A DNA stretch of 21,268 bases, taken from positions 1 through 21,268 of IMG/VR virus record IMGVR_UViG_3300032294_002178; one strand, given 5' to 3'. Positions 17,295 to 21,268 of this stretch are shown here, piece by piece. Positions within the stretch are counted from its first letter, which is position 1; every line of letters begins with the position of its first letter. Made by a program: the position numbers and the translations under genes. The stretch is from a virus. Under the pieces are notes generated by a model. The model did not search any database. It had not been told where the DNA came from and saw only the letters and a program-made list of their open reading frames with translations.

Positions 17295-18353
17295 ATGTCT
17301 ACATATACTATTCTTGTAACTAATAATGCACCTGGTTGTGATACTACAATTGAACAACAAATTCCCGTAACAGGATGTACAACATATATCGTTAGATTAG
17401 CATCTAATTCAAATGCACTTGGACCATTTAATGTTTACGTGGATTCAAGTATTTATTATTCTGCCCAAACAAGAACAGAAATGTTAAATGGTGTTGTTGT
17501 TAACTTGTCTTGTGGAACGCCAACTCCTACACCGACTCCAACTGTAACTACAACAAATACGTTAACACCAAGTGTTACTCCAACAAACACTCCTACACCA
17601 TCTTTTGGTAGTTCACCAACACCGACTGCATCACTTACTGCGACACCTACTCCAACACCTACAATTGGTAGTTCACCAACTCCAACTGAAACTCCAACAA
17701 GAACCCCTACACCAACTTACACACCAACGCCTTCACCAACATCAGCAGCATTCTACGCTTATTTATTTATAGATACAAATTATAATGTTGCGAGAAATAA
17801 CCTATCTAGTTGGATGCAAGTTAATCAAGGTTCAGTAACACCACAATTTAGAGGATATAATGTAGCGGGATATTCGGCACCATCCACCAGCCAAAACGAC
17901 TTTGATATTCAAATGAATGCGTTCATAAGTTATACTGGTTGGACAGGAAATCTGGCAAACGGGGAAGAACCAGCTATAATTTCGGCTCCAATATGTACAA
18001 GTGGTTGCTCAGGTTATGATTCGGAAGGAAATCCTATCCAACAAAATGTGTTCCAAACAATAAAAGTACCGATAGGTGCTTTCACAGCGACATCATCTAA
18101 CTGGTGTACAATATTTGTTCCTGTTGATGCAACACCAGGACAGAAATATTCTGCGATTAATAGTGGAAGTTATGGTGGAACAATTGCAAGACTTATGAAT
18201 TCAGATTATAACAGTTTAATAATAAATTATTCGGGAAGTACTATACCTACAGGAGCTTATAGAATGTATACAACATATCTAAGTACAGGATTTATGTTAG
18301 GTACAAGTAATCTACCAAATTATTTCAATGGAGCGGCATTAGAAAATCTCTAA
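17295..18353 (+). CDS. Pro/Thr-stalk fibre-like protein
   Basis: This 352-residue protein has three parts. Residues 1-73 form a small Cys-containing beta region ([35 protein letters not shown]) related to the 98 aa protein upstream. Residues 74-149 are a Pro/Thr/Ser linker of mostly PT pairs, with a 20-residue unit repeated (FGSSPTPT and IGSSPTPT, exactly 60 nt apart). Residues 150-352 form a globular domain with four cysteines, [14 protein letters not shown] and a C-terminal Gly/Tyr/Ser-rich region. The layout fits a small anchor, an extended stalk and a distal binding domain, as in phage fibres or surface adhesins. Linkers of this type are common in aquatic Bacteroidota. The distal domain family is not recognised. 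There is no signal peptide, which favours a virion location. Confidence 0.82.
   Translation: MSTYTILVTNNAPGCDTTIEQQIPVTGCTTYIVRLASNSNALGPFNVYVDSSIYYSAQTRTEMLNGVVVNLSCGTPTPTPTPTVTTTNTLTPSVTPTNTPTPSFGSSPTPTASLTATPTPTPTIGSSPTPTETPTRTPTPTYTPTPSPTSAAFYAYLFIDTNYNVARNNLSSWMQVNQGSVTPQFRGYNVAGYSAPSTSQNDFDIQMNAFISYTGWTGNLANGEEPAIISAPICTSGCSGYDSEGNPIQQNVFQTIKVPIGAFTATSSNWCTIFVPVDATPGQKYSAINSGSYGGTIARLMNSDYNSLIINYSGSTIPTGAYRMYTTYLSTGFMLGTSNLPNYFNGAALENL
17605..17680 (+). repeat. 60-nt spaced repeat within the Pro/Thr linker
   Basis: TTGGTAGTTCACCAAC occurs at 17605-17620 and again at 17665-17680, exactly 60 nt apart. The surrounding codons encode two copies of a 20-residue Pro/Thr unit. This indicates in-frame tandem duplication of the stalk and a possible means of length change without breaking the reading frame. 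Confidence 0.75.
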
Positions 18354-18380
18354 AACTAAAAAAAACAAAAAAATAAAAAA
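18354..18380 (+). promoter_or_regulatory. A-rich translation leader of the collagen-like gene
   Basis: The 27 nt between the stop of the 352 aa gene and the next ATG are nearly all A, with two C and two T. The end, AAAAAAATAAAAAA plus ATG, is identical to the leader before the 302 aa gene at 10862. There is no Shine-Dalgarno. It probably acts as an unstructured, A-rich ribosome entry site of the type used in Bacteroidota. Confidence 0.5.
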
Positions 18381-21268
18381 ATGAGCTTTAATTATAAAAA
18401 TCCAACGTCAGACACCCGTGTAACAGTTCCATTCTCAGTAGATTTAGAATCAACAACTGGTACAAATTTTAGTGTAGATTCGGTGGGTGGATACATGGAA
18501 GTTTGGAGTCTAGCTGATTTGAACTGGACAATCCCACAAGACGTTTATGATAATGGTGGGCCAGTAAACTACTCAGGTAACACCATCCCTATCAATTTTA
18601 TTAGTGGTGGGTACGTTCCTTATAATCCTCCAGTTATTAATCAACTGAACCTTTATAATGATGGTATTTCTTCAGGTAGAAGAAGATTGGGTATGTTGGT
18701 TTTTGTCCAAGAAAATGAGACAACATATCAATACTTAATTCCTGATTATAATACTCTTTGGAATGCAGCCTTAGCTGATGGAGATATTATTGAAAATGAA
18801 TTTGGATATTCGGTAATTAATTTAAATCCAAGTGGACAGGCCCTTATGGACGCATGGACAGGCTCAACTATTGAGGGAGTTAATGGTGTCAGTAGAGAAG
18901 ACGCCAGATGGGTAATTGCTAATCTGAATGACACCTTCATTACAGGAGGTACATATTTTTCGGCTTCGACAACTTTACAATTATATAATAATAGCGGAGG
19001 TACAGTAACAATTACAGGATTTACAGGTACAGTAACAGGAGGAACATATAACAGTGGTAGTGCAACTTTATCACTTAATAATAGTGATGGAAGTATAGTT
19101 TCAATTACAGGTATTACTTCAGGTTCTGGAGCTGCTTTATCCGTTGGAGATGGTACAACGACAGTTTTTCCTGTTTCAGGAATTACTTTCAACGGGGCAT
19201 CTGTGACTAATAATTCAAATGGAAATATTACAGTTACAATTACAGGAGGAACCACTGGAACTTCAGGAACCGCGGGTACATCAGGAACTGCTGGTACATC
19301 TGGATTAAGTGGTGTAAACGGGACAAATGGTTCAAGTGGTACAGATGGAACTAGTGGTACTTCAGGAACAAGTGGTACTTCAGGAACAAGTGGTACATCA
19401 GGAACTAGTGGTACAGATGGTACTAACGGTACATCGGGTACAAGTGGTGCGGATGGAACTAGCGGAACAGATGGAACTAGCGGAACAGATGGAACTAGCG
19501 GAACAGATGGAACTAGCGGAACAGATGGTACTTCTGGTACTTCGGGTACAACAGGTACTTCGGGTACTTCGGGTACAACAGGTACTTCGGGTACTAGCGG
19601 CACAAACGGTACTAGTGGAACTGACGGTACTAGTGGAACTGACGGTACTAGTGGAACATCAGGAACTAGTGGAACGGACGGTTCTTCAGGAACTGCTGGA
19701 ACATCTGGATTGAGTGGAGTAAACGGAACGAATGGCTCAAGTGGTACAGACGGAACTAGTGGTACTTCAGGAACTAGTGGTACTTCAGGAACAAGTGGTA
19801 CATCAGGTACAGATGGTACTTCAGGAACAAGCGGAACGTCAGGTTCAAGTGGAACAAGTGGTACATCAGGAACAAGTGGAACAAGTGGGTTAGAAGGAAA
19901 CCTTGCTGTTTGGAGATTTACAGGAAATACTGATACTAGTCAAAATCCTGGAACAACTTATTTTTCTTTGGATAGTGGTGATGATTTCGGTACTACAACA
20001 ACTTCAATTGCAATAAATGATATTGCATATTTTCCTCAAAGTAATTTTGGAACAATATTGAACGGTCTAACCATCGGAACAATATTGAAAATTGTGAGGG
20101 TCGATGACTCTACCTTTTTCAAGGTATTACGAATAACTCAAGTATCACCTTTAGTTGGAAGTTTTGAAAATTTTGATGTTCAACAAGTTGCTTCGGGAGG
20201 TTCAGGCACAGTTCCTGACAATACTGAGTTTATATTAATAGTTATAGGGCAGTCAGGGACGTCTGGTACTTCAGGAACATCTGCTACTTCAGGAACAAGT
20301 GGTACATCGGCAACAAGTGGAACTTCAGGAACTAGCGGTACATCGGGAACTAGTGGTACTTCAGGAACTAGTGGTACAGATGGAACATCTGGTACATCAG
20401 GTACAGATGGTACATCAGGCACTAGTGGTACATCAGGTACTAGCGGTACATCAGGGACTAGCGGTACATCAGGAACAAGTGGCACAGATGGTACTTCAGG
20501 TACTAGTGGCACTTCAGGAACAAGTGGAACAGATGGTACTTCGGGAACTGCTGGAACATCTGGATTAAGTGGTGTAAACGGAACGGATGGTACTTCAGGA
20601 ACTGGCGGTACATCAGGGACTAGTGGAACATCGGGTACATCAGGTACAGACGGTACATCAGGGACTGGTGGAACATCGGGTACTTCAGGAACTAGTGGTA
20701 CTTCGGGGACTAGTGGAACTTCAGGTACTAGCGGTACTTCGGGAACTAGTGGTACAGACGGAACTTCAGGTACCTCAGGAACTAGTGGCTCTTCAGGTTC
20801 AAGTGGAACAGACGGTACATCAGGGACTAGTGGAACGTCGGGTACTTCAGGTACTTCAGGAACTGATGGGACTTCAGGAACTAGTGGAACAACAGGTACT
20901 TCAGGTACTAGTGGTACAGATGGTACTTCAGGTACAACAGGTACATCAGGAACTAGTGGAACAGACGGTACATCGGGTTCTTCGGGAACTAGTGGTTCAT
21001 CAGGCACAGATGGTACCTCAGGTACTAGTGGAACTTCAGGTACAACAGGAACATCAGGAACTAGTGGTACAGACGGTACTTCAGGTACAAGCGGTACTTC
21101 AGGTACAAGCGGTACTTCAGGTACAAGTGGTACCGATGGAACTAGCGGAACTTCAGGTACAAGCGGTACTTCAGGTACTAGTGGTACTTCAGGTTCAGAT
21201 GGTACATCAGGTACATCAGGAACTAGTGGTACTTCAGGTACAGATGGCACATCAGGAACTAGTGGTAC
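18381..21268 (+). CDS. Collagen-like fibre protein, 3' end outside the window
   Basis: This frame is open from the ATG at 18381 to the last base of the window: at least 962 residues, no stop reached. Residues 1-185 form an N-terminal domain of unknown family (GRRRLGMLVFVQENETTYQY, 99-118), probably the virion attachment part. Residues 186-289 are Gly/Thr/Ser/Asn-rich beta repeats (GGTVTITGF, GGTYNSGSATLSL, DGSIVSITGI). Residues 290-505 are 72 uninterrupted Gly-X-Y triplets, mostly GTS, GTD and GTA. Residues 506-622 form a globular insert (NLAVWRFTGN ... EFILIVIG). A second Gly-X-Y array starts at 623 and continues to the edge, with two Gly-to-Ala breaks. Gly-Thr-Ser triplets are compatible with a collagen-like triple helix, so a trimeric fibre is likely. 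The distal tip, which would show the receptor-binding domain, is not visible. The long antisense open frames here are by-products of the repeats. Confidence 0.88.
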   Translation, partial: MSFNYKNPTSDTRVTVPFSVDLESTTGTNFSVDSVGGYMEVWSLADLNWTIPQDVYDNGGPVNYSGNTIPINFISGGYVPYNPPVINQLNLYNDGISSGRRRLGMLVFVQENETTYQYLIPDYNTLWNAALADGDIIENEFGYSVINLNPSGQALMDAWTGSTIEGVNGVSREDARWVIANLNDTFITGGTYFSASTTLQLYNNSGGTVTITGFTGTVTGGTYNSGSATLSLNNSDGSIVSITGITSGSGAALSVGDGTTTVFPVSGITFNGASVTNNSNGNITVTITGGTTGTSGTAGTSGTAGTSGLSGVNGTNGSSGTDGTSGTSGTSGTSGTSGTSGTSGTDGTNGTSGTSGADGTSGTDGTSGTDGTSGTDGTSGTDGTSGTSGTTGTSGTSGTTGTSGTSGTNGTSGTDGTSGTDGTSGTSGTSGTDGSSGTAGTSGLSGVNGTNGSSGTDGTSGTSGTSGTSGTSGTSGTDGTSGTSGTSGSSGTSGTSGTSGTSGLEGNLAVWRFTGNTDTSQNPGTTYFSLDSGDDFGTTTTSIAINDIAYFPQSNFGTILNGLTIGTILKIVRVDDSTFFKVLRITQVSPLVGSFENFDVQQVASGGSGTVPDNTEFILIVIGQSGTSGTSGTSATSGTSGTSATSGTSGTSGTSGTSGTSGTSGTDGTSGTSGTDGTSGTSGTSGTSGTSGTSGTSGTSGTDGTSGTSGTSGTSGTDGTSGTAGTSGLSGVNGTDGTSGTGGTSGTSGTSGTSGTDGTSGTGGTSGTSGTSGTSGTSGTSGTSGTSGTSGTDGTSGTSGTSGSSGSSGTDGTSGTSGTSGTSGTSGTDGTSGTSGTTGTSGTSGTDGTSGTTGTSGTSGTDGTSGSSGTSGSSGTDGTSGTSGTSGTTGTSGTSGTDGTSGTSGTSGTSGTSGTSGTDGTSGTSGTSGTSGTSGTSGSDGTSGTSGTSGTSGTDGTSGTSG
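19284..19401 (+). repeat. Cassette copy 1 with GLSGVNG signature
   Basis: This 118-nt stretch encodes GTAGTSGLSGVNGTNG and the triplets after it. It recurs at 19689-19806 with the same protein sequence and about eight base changes, all at third codon positions. A shorter third copy starts at 20544. Confidence 0.85.
19689..19806 (+). repeat. Cassette copy 2 with GLSGVNG signature
   Basis: This is the second copy of the 118-nt cassette, 405 nt (45 triplets) after the first. All of the differences I counted from copy 1 are synonymous (GGT/GGA, TTA/TTG, GGG/GGA, ACA/ACG, GGT/GGC, GAT/GAC, ACA/ACT). Confidence 0.85.
20247..21268 (+). repeat. Collagen-like array 2, continues past the window
   Basis: At least 113 Gly-X-Y triplets follow the globular insert, beginning GQSGTSGTSGTS. 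The third-position residues are mainly Ser, with Asp, Thr and Ala. Glycine is replaced by alanine at 20283-20285 and 20310-20312, and two triplets are Gly-Thr-Gly (near 20595 and 20661). Serine codons alternate TCN/AGY, and I saw no two adjacent triplets both using AGY. A GLSGVNG signature occurs at 20562-20582. The array is cut by the window end. Confidence 0.92.

Larger units (their letters stand above)
19248..19895 (+). repeat. Collagen-like array 1 (72 Gly-X-Y triplets)
   Basis: The DNA encodes 72 consecutive Gly-X-Y triplets, chiefly GTS with GTD, GTA, GTT, GTN and a few GSS, GLS and GVN. The DNA unit is best described as about 18 nt, GGTACNTCAGGAACNAGT, because successive serines mostly alternate between TCN and AGY codons. 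A run of GATGGAACTAGCGGAACA units near 19453-19525 is almost perfectly periodic at 18 nt, which points to recent local expansion. Confidence 0.92.

Noticed and set aside
17572-17772. Leu/His/Gln-rich open frame within the Pro/Thr linker
   Set aside because: It is an alternative frame of the ACN/CCN codon run of the 352 aa protein, and its low-complexity composition is unlike a real protein.
18746-19603. Long minus-strand open frame of Pro/Val-rich repeats (PLVPEVP type)
   Set aside because: It lies opposite the collagen-like gene. Its sequence is the mechanical antisense of GGTACTTCAGGAACTAGT units, and the first part is antisense to the non-repetitive N-terminal domain. All other genes are on the + strand.
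19327-20568. Plus-strand open frames in another frame of the arrays (VVQMELVVLQEQ type)
   Set aside because: These are out-of-frame readings of the Gly-Thr-Ser repeats, with no leader of their own.
20180-21250. Second minus-strand open frame of VPEVPLVPDVP repeats
   Set aside because: This is the same artefact over the second array. The repeat unit has no stop codons in that frame, so a long open frame is expected.
19248-21268. CRISPR-like regular repeats
   Set aside because: The units are short, in frame and lack spacers. They encode continuous Gly-X-Y triplets.

Overview
The window reads as part of the structural (late) module of a large contractile-tailed phage (myovirus), most likely infecting a member of the Bacteroidota. 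Every gene I accept lies on the + strand, tightly packed, with stop/start overlaps at several junctions. The DNA is strongly AT-rich. The first two genes are recognisable baseplate wedge proteins: a gp25/GpW-family protein and a gp6/GpJ-like protein. A later 992-residue protein carries a GpI-like (gp7-equivalent) signature. The host guess rests on SprB-type adhesin repeats, PKD-like and carboxypeptidase-regulatory-like beta domains, Pro/Thr linkers, A-rich leaders and the absence of clear Shine-Dalgarno sequences. All of these are typical of Bacteroidota and their phages. No marker gene here fixes taxonomy.

Layout. 56-2370: baseplate wedge genes (gp25-like, gp6-like). 2465-7210: a 1581-residue structural protein with a split carboxypeptidase-regulatory-like domain near the N-terminus and an unexpected membrane-like hydrophobic stretch followed by a cysteine cluster. 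7203-11770: four proteins I cannot name (564, 273, 360 and 302 aa); the 360 aa one has a PKD-like motif. 11770-14748: GpI/gp7-like baseplate protein. 14751-18353: a set of modular beta-rich proteins, namely a seven-repeat SprB-like protein, a 98 aa protein, and a 352 aa protein with a Pro/Thr stalk. 18381 to the window end: a fibre-like protein, cut off by the window, with two long collagen-like Gly-Thr-Ser arrays separated by a globular insert.

How the genes may work together (inference). gp25-, gp6- and gp7-like proteins would form the wedge core that triggers sheath contraction. The 1581 aa protein and the four unknowns between gp6 and gp7 would be extra, lineage-specific baseplate parts. 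The SprB-like, Pro/Thr-stalk and collagen-like proteins would be peripheral adhesins or fibres. The GpI/gp7-like protein and the SprB-like protein appear to end in the same roughly 120-residue domain, which suggests a common docking or oligomerisation module linking baseplate and adhesin.

Most interesting signals: the shared C-terminal domain; SprB-like repeats in a virion protein; the membrane-like segment inside a baseplate-cluster protein; and the collagen-like arrays, in which serine codons alternate between TCN and AGY, so the DNA period is about 18 nt while the protein period is 3 residues.
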